Positions 1 to 10,142 of a DNA stretch of 64,000 bases are shown here, piece after piece (the first letter of the stretch is position 1; every line of letters starts with the position of its first letter). The stretch covers positions 124,001 through 188,000 of the forward strand of contig NZ_VZZK01000003.1 of assembly GCF_008806385.1 (NCBI RefSeq). Direction: 5' to 3'. The notes under the pieces were generated by a model that was not told where the DNA came from, did not search any database, and saw only the letters and a list, made by a program, of their open reading frames with translations. The DNA comes from Methylobacterium soli. Lineage in GTDB: Bacteria; Pseudomonadota; Alphaproteobacteria; Rhizobiales; Beijerinckiaceae. Both the position numbers and the translations under genes were made by a program.

Positions 1-33
1 GCCGATCACCAGCGTCTCGGTGTGGTAGCTCAT
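1..33 (-). CDS. N-terminal fragment of a protein running off the left edge
   Basis: An ATG on the minus strand at position 33 opens a frame reading MSYHTETLVIG before the window ends. A GGAG lies about 7 nt upstream of it. A beta-strand ending in VIG at residues 7-11 is how many FAD/NAD(P)-binding Rossmann proteins begin (VIGxGxAG), but the glycines that would prove this are outside the window. The gene is divergent from the membrane protein at 241. A flavoprotein is only a guess. Confidence 0.45.
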   Translation of the reverse strand, partial: MSYHTETLVIG

Positions 34-240
34 CCGCAACTCCGGCCCATCCGCTCGCGCGGCCAGGATTCCGGGGCGCGCGCTGGGAAATTCTGCCGCC
101 AGGATGGTTAAGGAAGCCCTCCGGTCCCCGGGCACGCGGCGAGCGTCGCGGGTTTGACCCATCCTTAACGCCGGCGCGCCACTCTGCCGCCGGGCTCAGA
201 GGGGCACGGCGATGACGGCGGCGAGCGGGCGGGGACGGTC

Positions 241-2046
241 TTGCGGAGCCGTGCCGTGCTGAGCGCCGCCTCCCCCGGCCTGCCGCGCGCACCCGCGACG
301 CGCCTTGATCCCCGCCTCGTGTTCTGGCTCATCCTGGCGCTCTCGGCGGCGACGCTCTACCCGGTCGCGGATGTCCTCGGCACGATCCAGCATCTGCGCG
401 TGCGCGACACGGACGACGCGATGCGCCTCGTCGGCGTGCGCGACCTCGTCGCTGGCCAGGGCTGGTACGACAATGTCCAGCATCGCTTCCTGCCGCCGGG
501 GGGCGTGGCGAGCCACTGGTCGCGCCTCGTCGACGCGCCCCTGGCGGGCTCGATCCTTGCGCTGACTCCGCTCCTCGGCCGGCCGCTCGCCGAGGGGCTG
601 ACCGCCGCCCTGTGGCCGCCCTTGCTCCTCGCCCTCTACGGAGTGATCCTGTTCCTGGGCGTCAGGCGCTGCCTGAACCCGCGCGCGGCCGCGCTCGCGG
701 TCCTTGCCGCGCTCCAGACCTTGGGGCTCGTCGGCCAATTCACCGTGGGCCGGGTCGACCATCACAATTTGCAGATCCTGGCGATGCTGGGCCTCGCCTT
801 CTGCCTCGTGCGCGGCGGCCTCGTGCCGGCCTTCCTCGGTGGCGCGCTCGCGGCTCTGTCGCTCGCCATCGGGCTTGAGGGCCTGCCGACCCTCGCGCTC
901 GCGGCCCTGTTCCTGGTGGGCGACTGGATCGCGCGGGGCTGGCCGGCCTTGGCCGGCCTCACGGGCTTCGGCCTCGGGCTCGGCCTCGGCGCCGCCCTCC
1001 TGTTCGGCCTGCAGACGGCGCCCGCCCTCTGGGGCACGACGGCCTGCGATGCCCTCTCGCCGCCCTGGCTGTGGCTCGCGGTCGGCGGCATGATCGCCAC
1101 GCTGACTTGCGCGATCTTCGACCGGCACCTGACGCGTTGGAATGGGCGGCTCGCGCTGGCGGCCGGTCTCGGCGTCGCGCTGGGGGCAGGTTTCGCGGCC
1201 CTGTTCCCGATCTGCCTTGGCGGTCCCTTCCCGGGCATGCCGGCCCTGGTGCACGAGCGCTGGCTGCGTGCGGTCAGCGAGATGATGTCGGTGCCGGCCT
1301 TCATCGCCAAGGGGCGCCCCGAGATCCTGGCCTTCTACCCGCCCCTCGTCGCCGCCGCCCTGGCTGCCGCCTGGGCGGTGCGGTACGGCCCGGCGACACA
1401 GCGACGCTACTTCCTCGTCGTCAGCCTGTTCCTGTGGCCGGGGCTGATCGTCGGGTGGGACCAGTTTCGCGGGACCTACATCGCAGCCGGCTTCATCCCG
1501 CTCGTGGCGGGCCCGGCGATCGACCGCGCGCTCACGCTCCTTGAGGCGACCGAGGTGACGCTGCGTCGGCGCATCGGCGCATCGCTCCTCGCCGCATCCC
1601 TCGTGAGCACCATCTGGTCGCTGCCGGCCTACGCGCTCGCGTTCCTGAGGGCGGCCGAGCCGACGCCGGAAGGCCTGCCCTGCCAGGCGGAAAGCTCGGT
1701 CTCACCCCTCGCGGCGCTCCCCCCCGGCACGATCCTGGCCCCCATCAACATGGGCCCGGCCATCCTCCTCCACACGCCCCACGCGATCGTGGCGGCACCC
1801 TATCACCGCGCGATTCCGGGGCTCATTGCGGCCATCGAGGGTTTGGGGGGAAGCGAGGCGGACCTGCGCCGCCAGATGACGGCGCGGGGTGCCACCTATC
1901 TGGTGACCTGCCCGACGAAGCCCGTCCCCGATCTCGGCGCCGAGACCGCCTTCGCGACGCGCCTGACGACGGGCGCGGTCGCGGTGCCCTGGCTCGAGCC
2001 GGTGCCGGTGGCCGGCACCGGGCTCAAGGTCTGGCTAATGCGCTGA
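241..2046 (+). CDS. Polytopic membrane protein, GT-C / STT3-like
   Basis: 601-residue integral membrane protein with about a dozen hydrophobic segments and a soluble C-terminal part (about residues 470-601). The first predicted extracytoplasmic loop carries an acidic DTDD cluster (D56-D59) and a later loop has VDHHN (D173-H175). Acidic first-loop motifs are the catalytic, metal-binding hallmark of GT-C glycosyltransferases such as STT3/PglB oligosaccharyltransferases, which use polyprenyl-linked sugars. I see no WWDYG motif, so oligosaccharyltransferase activity is not shown. The start is a TTG at 241; no in-frame ATG is close upstream. It stands alone and converges on the lipoprotein gene. 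It could also be a membrane mannosyltransferase-like protein of unknown substrate. Confidence 0.75.
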   Translation: MRSRAVLSAASPGLPRAPATRLDPRLVFWLILALSAATLYPVADVLGTIQHLRVRDTDDAMRLVGVRDLVAGQGWYDNVQHRFLPPGGVASHWSRLVDAPLAGSILALTPLLGRPLAEGLTAALWPPLLLALYGVILFLGVRRCLNPRAAALAVLAALQTLGLVGQFTVGRVDHHNLQILAMLGLAFCLVRGGLVPAFLGGALAALSLAIGLEGLPTLALAALFLVGDWIARGWPALAGLTGFGLGLGLGAALLFGLQTAPALWGTTACDALSPPWLWLAVGGMIATLTCAIFDRHLTRWNGRLALAAGLGVALGAGFAALFPICLGGPFPGMPALVHERWLRAVSEMMSVPAFIAKGRPEILAFYPPLVAAALAAAWAVRYGPATQRRYFLVVSLFLWPGLIVGWDQFRGTYIAAGFIPLVAGPAIDRALTLLEATEVTLRRRIGASLLAASLVSTIWSLPAYALAFLRAAEPTPEGLPCQAESSVSPLAALPPGTILAPINMGPAILLHTPHAIVAAPYHRAIPGLIAAIEGLGGSEADLRRQMTARGATYLVTCPTKPVPDLGAETAFATRLTTGAVAVPWLEPVPVAGTGLKVWLMR

Positions 2047-2050
2047 GGCG

Positions 2051-2461
2051 CTACTTCACCACCCGGTCGAGGCGGTTGTTGACGAAGAAGTACAACTCCT
2101 TCGCGCCGGGCTCGGTGTAGAGCACCTGGACCTCGCGGCCGGCGCGGCCCTCGCCGACGAGAACGTCGGTGGGCGGCTTGCCCTTCAGGCGCACGAGGTC
2201 GCATTCGCCGATGCCGGGCTCGATCGCGGTCGCGCTCCCGCCCGCCGGTCCGGTGCAGGTCCCGTCCGGAGCCAGGACCGGGCCCGAGACGGTCGGGGCG
2301 GAGACGCTCGGAGCGGCCGGCGGAGCCGGTTTGACCGCCGCCGGCACGGGCGGCGTCCGCACCTCGGTGCTGGTGCAGGCGCCGAGCGCCAGGATCAGCG
2401 CGAGCGCGGCGGAGGCGGGTTTCACCGTCCCGGAAAAGGGTCTCACGGCGGAGTTCCTCAC
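2051..2461 (-). CDS. Small lipoprotein, hypothetical
   Basis: 136-residue protein with a positively charged N-terminus, a hydrophobic stretch and a lipobox ending LALGAC (Cys29), so it is probably lipidated and anchored in the envelope. A Pro/Ala/Val-rich linker follows, then a short C-terminal domain with two cysteines. The start is GTG at 2461, overlapping the stop of the upstream S10 peptidase gene (GTGA), so the two genes are translationally coupled. I do not recognise the C-terminal domain. Confidence 0.75.
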   Translation of the reverse strand: MRNSAVRPFSGTVKPASAALALILALGACTSTEVRTPPVPAAVKPAPPAAPSVSAPTVSGPVLAPDGTCTGPAGGSATAIEPGIGECDLVRLKGKPPTDVLVGEGRAGREVQVLYTEPGAKELYFFVNNRLDRVVK

Positions 2462-4149
2462 GGCATGTCCCGGGATCGCTCGGTTGGCTGGATGCCGGTC
2501 CGGGACTCGCCGGCGCTGCGGACCTTGAGGGCGGAGGCGTAGAGGGCGGCCACGTCCCGGTGGAAGGCGGCCCGCGCCTCGGGGCGCGAGTAGAACATGT
2601 GGCCGCCCGGATAGACGGCGAGGCTCAGGCGCGGCTCCGGGCCGTAATCCGGGATCTGGTCGATCAGGAGCTTCGAGACGAAGTAGGGCGTGACGAGGTC
2701 GGTGAAGCCGTGGGCCACCAGCACGCGCAGGTTGCCGTCGAGGGCGAGCGCCCCCCGCAGCGCGCTCACCGATTCCGGGGCGCTGCGGCCCGAGCTCCAG
2801 GTCCAGCCCCGGTTCACCGAACCATTGAGGAGTTCGTAGCGCAGGTTCGTCACCCGCCAGTTGAGCTGCTTGGCGTAGAGCTCGATCATGGCGCTGGTGA
2901 GCGGCGCCTGGATGGCGGTGAGGAGCGGGTCCTCGAAGCCCGAATGCGGCGCGGTCGGGTCCGGGTCCCAGCCCGTCACGCCGGTATCGTAGGCGCTCGC
3001 GACGCGGCCCCCCGTGCGGTCGATCTCCCGCTGGACGCTGTGGGCGGTGAGGCGCCCGGCCTGGGCCCGCACGAAGGCGGGATCGAGCCCCGTCAGGGCG
3101 GAGACCCGCTCGGTCAGGCGCGCCACGGCGGCCTTGTCGTTCGGCCCCTTGAGGAGATCGCTCAGATAGGCGCCGGTGGCGTAGCTCTCGGCGTCGGCGA
3201 GGAGCCCGCGGTTGAGCGCGGTCCCGCTCCGCTCGAGGGCGGCCGCCGCGAAGGACGGGAGCCGGGTGACGTGGCCCCAGGGATTGCTGCGCGGCGGCTG
3301 GAGCCAGCCGAAATCGAGGACCGGCGACAACAGGACCAGCCCCGACAGGCCGACGCCGACATCCTCCTGCAGCTTGGCGGCGATCAGCGGCCCGCGAAAG
3401 CCGCCATAGCTCTCGCCGACGTAGAATTTCGGCGCGCCCATGCGGTCGTTCACCCGCAGGTAGCGGGCGATGGCGGCGGCCAGCACCGAAGCGTCGGCAT
3501 CGACCGACCAGTAGCGCTTGGCATCGCCGTCCGCCGCCCGGCTGTAGCCCGTGCCGACGGGATCGATGAAGACGAGATCGGTGAAGTCGAGCCAGGTGCC
3601 GTCGTTGGGAACCAGGGTCACGGGCTGGGACGGGCTGATGCTGCCCCCTTCGGTCGGCAGACGCCAGGGCCCGATCGCCCCGATATTGAGGTAGGCGGAG
3701 GCGGCACCGGGCCCGCCATTGATCGCGAAGGTGATCGGGCGCGACGCCTCCCCCTGCCGCGGCGGCCGGCTATAGGCCACGAAGGCGATCTCGGCCTGGA
3801 GCTTGCCCGCCTCGTCCACGAGGGGCAGGCTGCCGGCGGTCGCCGTGAAGGACAGGCTGCGTCCGTCCGGAAGGGACAGGCTGTGCTCGGTGGTGGAATC
3901 GGGCGGGAGCTTGCGTCCCTCGGGTCCCCGCTCGGGCGGGCGGCGTGTCTCCGCGGCCGGTGCAGCCCCCGGCTGGGCGTTCTGCGCCGCGAGGGGGCCG
4001 GCCATCAGCATCGCGCCGGACAGGAAAGCCGCGGCCAGGAGAGCGGGGGTGCGCCCGCTCAGCCCGGTTTCATCGCGGGGCCGGCGCCGCGCGGGCCCGT
4101 TCGGAGCGGGCCGGCTGCCGGCGAAACGTCGTCTGATCGAGTGGATCAC
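2458..4149 (-). CDS. S10 family serine carboxypeptidase-like protein
   Basis: 563 residues with a long basic N-terminus and a hydrophobic signal segment around residues 35-55 ending AQNAQ, so it is exported. The mature part has the S10 signatures: NGGPGAAS (about 144-151) for the oxyanion hole, GESYGG with the nucleophile Ser247, a C-terminal HGFTDLVTPY supplying the aspartate, and YPGGHMFY supplying the histidine. S10 enzymes remove C-terminal residues from peptides. Bacterial members of this length are common in Alphaproteobacteria and their substrates are mostly unknown. It starts at GTG 4149 and overlaps the lipoprotein gene downstream, forming a two-gene operon. Confidence 0.88.
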   Translation of the reverse strand: MIHSIRRRFAGSRPAPNGPARRRPRDETGLSGRTPALLAAAFLSGAMLMAGPLAAQNAQPGAAPAAETRRPPERGPEGRKLPPDSTTEHSLSLPDGRSLSFTATAGSLPLVDEAGKLQAEIAFVAYSRPPRQGEASRPITFAINGGPGAASAYLNIGAIGPWRLPTEGGSISPSQPVTLVPNDGTWLDFTDLVFIDPVGTGYSRAADGDAKRYWSVDADASVLAAAIARYLRVNDRMGAPKFYVGESYGGFRGPLIAAKLQEDVGVGLSGLVLLSPVLDFGWLQPPRSNPWGHVTRLPSFAAAALERSGTALNRGLLADAESYATGAYLSDLLKGPNDKAAVARLTERVSALTGLDPAFVRAQAGRLTAHSVQREIDRTGGRVASAYDTGVTGWDPDPTAPHSGFEDPLLTAIQAPLTSAMIELYAKQLNWRVTNLRYELLNGSVNRGWTWSSGRSAPESVSALRGALALDGNLRVLVAHGFTDLVTPYFVSKLLIDQIPDYGPEPRLSLAVYPGGHMFYSRPEARAAFHRDVAALYASALKVRSAGESRTGIQPTERSRDMP

Positions 4150-4155
4150 GTGGGC

Positions 4156-4608
4156 TCACGCCTTCTTCTGCCAGCGGCCGGATTCGTCCTGCTGCCAATA
4201 GGCGACCGCGTGGCCGCCATCCTTGGCCTCGCGCCATTGCTCGCGGGCGCGCAGCAGGGCGTCCTGGTCGGTGCCGTCGAACAGGATGCAGATGCGCTCG
4301 TAGCCTCCGGCGTCCGGCGGCAGGTCGGCGCCCTCGACGAGAAAGCGGATCGAGGCCGCGTTCGGGTTCCCGTCGCGGAGCGTCAGCACCACCGGCTGGG
4401 TCGCGGCGTCGGCGTCCCGGTCGGTGCCGTGCGGCAGGAAGCTGTCGTCGCTGTAGGTCCAGAGGTGGTCGTCGAGGGCTTGAAGCCGCTCCTCGGTCGC
4501 GGCCTGGATCGCCGCACGCCATTGCCGCTCGAGGGAGCGCTCGACGAGGTTCGGCAGCACCTTCTCCAGGGGCTGGCGCTGCATGTGGTAGAACAGGATC
4601 TCGGTCAC
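4156..4608 (-). CDS. holC: DNA polymerase III subunit chi
   Basis: 150-residue HolC-family protein. It begins VTEILFYHM, typical of the chi N-terminus, and contains QPLEKVLPNLVE and the C-terminal part ERICILFDGTD. Chi links the clamp loader (via psi where present) to SSB at the replication fork. The GTG at 4608 is preferred over upstream starts because the conserved domain begins there; the in-frame extension to 4749 is low-complexity Arg/Gly/Pro and unlike the family. The gene lies just upstream of the S10 peptidase gene on the same strand. Confidence 0.85.
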   Translation of the reverse strand: MTEILFYHMQRQPLEKVLPNLVERSLERQWRAAIQAATEERLQALDDHLWTYSDDSFLPHGTDRDADAATQPVVLTLRDGNPNAASIRFLVEGADLPPDAGGYERICILFDGTDQDALLRAREQWREAKDGGHAVAYWQQDESGRWQKKA

Positions 4609-4801
4609 GGTCTTCGTCAGATAGGGCGTCCGGGGCCGGAATGTAGCGCGGGACGCGGCCGGTTCCGCCGGACCGAGCGTCGCAGTGCCAGGGCCGCCGC
4701 GATCACGGCCGCCGCGATCAGGGCCCGACGCGGACGCGCGCCCGTGCATTCGGCCGGGACGGCGCGACGCCCGGAGATCGAGACCCCTGCCCTTCCGAGC
4801 G

Positions 4802-6442
<1,641 letters not shown>

Positions 6443-6545
6443 TTAACGAATGCTCGGTGATTTGCCAAACCGCGAAACGCTCGCGCCGCGCGATCCTTGT
6501 GGACCACGCAACGCGAGGGAACGGCCTTGCTGGGGCGTCGGAAGC

Positions 6546-6574
6546 GGATCTTGCCCGCGGGATCTTGCCCGCGG
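6546..6574. repeat. 14-bp tandem repeat forming a GC-rich hairpin between secG and pyrG
   Basis: GGATCTTGCCCGCG occurs twice head to tail (6546-6559 and 6560-6573). The junction also makes a stem, CCGCGGG (6555-6561) with CCCGCGG (6568-6574), around a 6-nt loop. No U-tract follows on either strand, so this is not a standard intrinsic terminator. It may be a 3'-end RNA structure of secG. Confidence 0.5.
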
Positions 6575-6612
6575 CTTCTGCCCGCCGGATTCTGGCCCGG
6601 CGCGCGACGTCA

Positions 6613-7044
6613 TCAGCGCGATTGCGGAGCTTCCGGCACGGCCGGCTGTGCCGGCTGGGCGGGAACCGGCACCGGAGTGGCGGGCGCCGCCGGGGCGCCG
6701 GGAGCCGGGGTGCCGCTCTGCTGGCGCAGGGTGTCGAGGAGGTTGTCGGCGTTGGCCGGCTTGTTCGGCTGCTGCGCGGTGCCGCCGCCATCGAGGATCG
6801 ATTTCGGGGCCGCGGCGCGGTGCGACATCACGGCGAGCGCCATGCTGGTGGCGAAGAAACACGCCGCCAGGATCGCGGTGGCGCGGGTCAGGGCATTTGC
6901 CTGGCCGCGGCCGGTCATGAAGCCGGAGACGCCGCCGCTTCCGCCGCCGCCGAGGCCGAGCCCGCCCTCCGAGCGCTGCAGAAGCACCACGGCGATCAGC
7001 GCGAGCACGATGAGAAGATGGACGACGATCAGGACGGTCTGCAT
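6613..7044 (-). CDS. secG: Preprotein translocase subunit SecG
   Basis: 143 residues. The SecG core is MQTVLIVVHLLIVLALI (TM1), then VLLQRSEGGLGLGGG, GVSGFMTGRG, and a second TM around residues 55-75. A Pro/Ala-rich tail of about 50 residues follows, as in many alphaproteobacterial SecG proteins. SecG assists SecYE during protein translocation. The ATG at 7044 is chosen because it begins the conserved TM1 and has a GGAAAT upstream; the in-frame extension to 7125 is Arg/Pro-rich with no family likeness. It lies between tpiA and pyrG. Confidence 0.9.
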   Translation of the reverse strand: MQTVLIVVHLLIVLALIAVVLLQRSEGGLGLGGGGSGGVSGFMTGRGQANALTRATAILAACFFATSMALAVMSHRAAAPKSILDGGGTAQQPNKPANADNLLDTLRQQSGTPAPGAPAAPATPVPVPAQPAQPAVPEAPQSR

Positions 7045-7273
7045 CGGATTTCCAGAAACGGCACGCGCGGTTCGCAGGGCCAGCGGCCGAACGCGTGCGG
7101 AGGGCGATGGCGATCCCGGGCGCAATGCCGCGCGAACACCACCGGCCGCATATCGTGCGGGCCATTACACCAGATGCGGGCCGGCGCCAACCGGGCCGCG
7201 ACGACGCGGCCCACCCGCGGTGACGCGGCGCACCCGCAGCGAGGTGGCCTCCCGCCCGGGGCGGGCCGGAGCC

Positions 7274-8035
7274 TCAGGCGTAGGCGGCGCAGATACCGAG
7301 GAAATCCTCGGCGACAAGGCTGGCGCCGCCCACGAGGGCGCCGTCGACATTCTCGACGGACATCAGCTCGCGGGCATTGCCTGGCTTGACCGAGCCGCCA
7401 TAGACGATGCGGATCTTCTCCGCTTCCGCCCCGACGAGCTTGTCGAGCATCTCGCGCAGGGAGGCGTGGACCTCGGCGATGTCCTTGGGCGTCGGCGTCA
7501 GGCCGGTGCCGATCGCCCAGACCGGCTCGTAGGCGATCACGGTGTCGGCGGCGGTCGCGCCCTTCGGCACCCCGATGGCGAGCTGGGCGCGGACGATGTC
7601 GAGGGCGCGGCCCTGCTCGCGCTCCTCCTTGGTCTCGCCGACGCAGATGATGCCGCACAGGCCCGCCCGCCGGGCGCCGAGCGCCTTGGCGTGGACGCCG
7701 TCATCGGTCTCGTGGTGATAGGCCCGGCGCTCGGAATGGCCGACGATGACGTAGCGCGCCCCGAGGTCGCTCAGCATCTCGGCCGAGATCGAGCCCGTGA
7801 AGGCGCCGTTCGGCTTGGCGTGCAGGTTCTGTCCGCCGATCGCGATCGGCGAGCCGTAGGCGGCGGCGACGCAGGAGGCGATCAGGGTCGAGGGCGGGCA
7901 GATCAGGACGTCGATCCGCTCGGCGAGTTCCGGCGTCAGGCCCTGCCGGACCGACTCGACCACAGCCAGGGAGCTGCGGGTGCCGTTCATCTTCCAGTTG
8001 CCGGCCACCAGAGGGCGTCGCCCCGCGCTCGTCAT
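7274..8035 (-). CDS. tpiA: Triosephosphate isomerase
   Basis: About 253 residues. It begins MTSAGRRPLVAGNWKMNGT (substrate Asn and Lys in GNWKMN). It has GHSERR with the electrophilic His, YEPVWAIGTG with the catalytic Glu, and YGGSVKPGN plus GALVGGASL for phosphate binding. It interconverts dihydroxyacetone phosphate and glyceraldehyde-3-phosphate. The ATG at 8035 has a GTGGGG about 6 nt upstream; ATG 8041 and GTG 8047 are in-frame alternatives. It is divergent from the foldase gene at 8232. Confidence 0.95.
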   Translation of the reverse strand: MTSAGRRPLVAGNWKMNGTRSSLAVVESVRQGLTPELAERIDVLICPPSTLIASCVAAAYGSPIAIGGQNLHAKPNGAFTGSISAEMLSDLGARYVIVGHSERRAYHHETDDGVHAKALGARRAGLCGIICVGETKEEREQGRALDIVRAQLAIGVPKGATAADTVIAYEPVWAIGTGLTPTPKDIAEVHASLREMLDKLVGAEAEKIRIVYGGSVKPGNARELMSVENVDGALVGGASLVAEDFLGICAAYA

Positions 8036-8231
8036 CGCCATCCCCACTCGCTACGCGTCGTCGCCCCGGGGCGTACCAGAGCAAGCTTAGGCGCGCAAAC
8101 GGGCGGGGGCGACGCGCGTCGGCCTTTGCGCCAGGGCCGGGATGGTCTATCGCGGGCAACCTTGATCGACCGGTCTCCGCGCCTTCTTCGGAAACGCGCG
8201 GCACCGCAAAACGGGCACCAGAGCGCTTTCG

Positions 8232-10133
8232 ATGCTCCAGAACATGCGCAACGCCAGCCAGCACTGGCTCGGCAAGATCGTGATGACGGTCGTCTTCACC
8301 CTGCTGATCGCGGGCGTGGCGATCTTCGGCGTGGAGGAATTCTTCCGCGGCGGCTCGTCCACGGCGGTCGCGACGGTCGGCAAGACCCCGATCTCGGCGG
8401 AGGCCGTGCGCACGGCCTACCAGAACCAGCTCCAGCGCTATCAGGCGCAGCTGCGCCGCAACCTCACGCCCGATCAGGCCCGGGCGCTCGGCCTCGACCG
8501 GCAGGTGCTGTCGCAGCTCGTGACCGAGGCGTCCCTCGACCAGAAGACCCGCGATCTCGGCCTCGCCGTGTCGGATGCCGCCGTGCTGCGCGCGATCCAC
8601 GACGAGAAGAGCTTCCAGAACCAGGACGGCAAGTTCGAGCCGCAGCTCTTCTACCAGACCCTGCAGCGGGCGGGCCTGAACGAGGCGAATTTCGTGCGCG
8701 AGCAGCGCGCCGTGATCGCGCGGCTGCAGCTCGCCGAGGCCGTCGCCTCCGAGCTCAAGGTGCCGCTCTCCCTGCGCGAGGCGGTCCACCGCTACGCCAC
8801 CGAGCGCCGCTCCGCCGCCTACCTGATGCTGATTCCGGCCTCCGCGGGCGAGGTCCCGGCCCCGACGGAGGAGGACCTCCAGACCTATTACGACGGCAAC
8901 AAGGGCGCCTACCGGGCGCCCGAGTACCGCAGCATGAACCTGCTGGTGATCAGCCCAGAGGCCCTCGCCAAGCCGGATGCGGTGAGCGAGGAGGCGGTGC
9001 GCAAGGCCTATGACGGCCAGAAGGACCGGTTCGGCACGGCGGAGCGCCGCACGATCCAGCAGATCGTCTTCCCGGACGAGGCGGCCGCCGAGGCCGCGCG
9101 CAAGCCGATCGAGGGCGGCGAGAAATCCTTCGAGGCGGTGGCGAGCGAGCGCGGCACCAGCGACAAGGATCTCTCCCTCGGCACCCTGACGAAGGCGGAG
9201 TTGTTCGACCCGGCCGTGGCGGAGGCCGCCTTCGCGCTGCAGCAGGGAGCGGTGAGCCAGCCCGTCAAGGGCCGCTTCGGCATCGTCCTGCTGCGGGTCA
9301 CCGGAATCGAGCCCGGGACCCTGAAGCCCTTCGCGGAGGTCGCGCCCGAGATCCGACAGACGCTCGCCCTCCAGCGCGCCCGCGACAGCGTCGATTCCCT
9401 GCACGACGCCATCGAGGACCAGCGCGCCGGCGCCAAGCCGCTCGCGGAGATCGCCAAGGAGCGCGGCCTCGCCCTCGTGACGATCCCGGCCGTCGATTCC
9501 CTCGGCAAGGACCCGCAGGGCAAGACCGTCGAGGGCATCCCGGACACCGATGCGACGCTCGCGGCGGCCTTCCGCTCCGATATCGGCGGCGACAACGAGC
9601 CCCTGCGCACCAAGGCCGGCGGCTATGTCTGGTACGACATCACCAGGATCGACCCGGCGCATGACAAGCCGCTCTCCGAGGTCCGGGACGCCGTCGTGGC
9701 GGGCTGGAAATCCGCCGAGGTGGCGCGCCGGCTCGCCACCAAGGGCCGGGAGCTGAGCGAGCGCCTCGACAAGGGCGAGACCCTCGAGGCCCTGGCGCAG
9801 GATACGGGGCTCACGGTGCAGAGCGCGGACGACCTCGTCCGCAATCAGCCCAAGGGCGATCTCACCGCCGACATCGTCAGCCGCATCTTCGCGACCCCGG
9901 TCGGCAAGGCGGGCTCGGCGGCCTCCGGCGACGGGCGGGCGGTGTTCAAGGTCACGGGCGCGACGATGCCGGCCTTCGTGGCGGGCTCGCCCTCCGACAA
10001 GACCATCGAGTCGAATTTCCGCACCGCCCTCGCCGACGACGTGCTCGGCGAGTACATCGCCGAGGTGCAGAAGAGCGCCGGCGTCAGCGTCAACCAGGCC
10101 GCCTTCCGCCGGGCGATCGGCGGCGAGTACTGA
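8232..10133 (+). CDS. PpiD/SurA-like peptidyl-prolyl isomerase, membrane-anchored
   Basis: 633 residues. A single N-terminal TM (about 14-37) precedes a SurA_N-like chaperone region containing VATVGKTPISAEAVR, and a parvulin-type (PPIC) domain lies near residues 255-365 (ending GRFGIVLLRV). The architecture matches PpiD, an inner-membrane periplasmic foldase acting near the SecYEG exit; PpiD-type parvulin domains are often weakly active. Only 9 bp separate its stop from the trpE start, so they are probably co-transcribed. It is divergent from tpiA. Confidence 0.88.
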   Translation: MLQNMRNASQHWLGKIVMTVVFTLLIAGVAIFGVEEFFRGGSSTAVATVGKTPISAEAVRTAYQNQLQRYQAQLRRNLTPDQARALGLDRQVLSQLVTEASLDQKTRDLGLAVSDAAVLRAIHDEKSFQNQDGKFEPQLFYQTLQRAGLNEANFVREQRAVIARLQLAEAVASELKVPLSLREAVHRYATERRSAAYLMLIPASAGEVPAPTEEDLQTYYDGNKGAYRAPEYRSMNLLVISPEALAKPDAVSEEAVRKAYDGQKDRFGTAERRTIQQIVFPDEAAAEAARKPIEGGEKSFEAVASERGTSDKDLSLGTLTKAELFDPAVAEAAFALQQGAVSQPVKGRFGIVLLRVTGIEPGTLKPFAEVAPEIRQTLALQRARDSVDSLHDAIEDQRAGAKPLAEIAKERGLALVTIPAVDSLGKDPQGKTVEGIPDTDATLAAAFRSDIGGDNEPLRTKAGGYVWYDITRIDPAHDKPLSEVRDAVVAGWKSAEVARRLATKGRELSERLDKGETLEALAQDTGLTVQSADDLVRNQPKGDLTADIVSRIFATPVGKAGSAASGDGRAVFKVTGATMPAFVAGSPSDKTIESNFRTALADDVLGEYIAEVQKSAGVSVNQAAFRRAIGGEY

Positions 10134-10142
10134 GCGCCCGCG

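Noticed and set aside
10134..10142. A trp attenuator in front of trpE
   Set aside because: Only 9 bp separate the upstream gene from trpE, leaving no room for a leader peptide and terminator.
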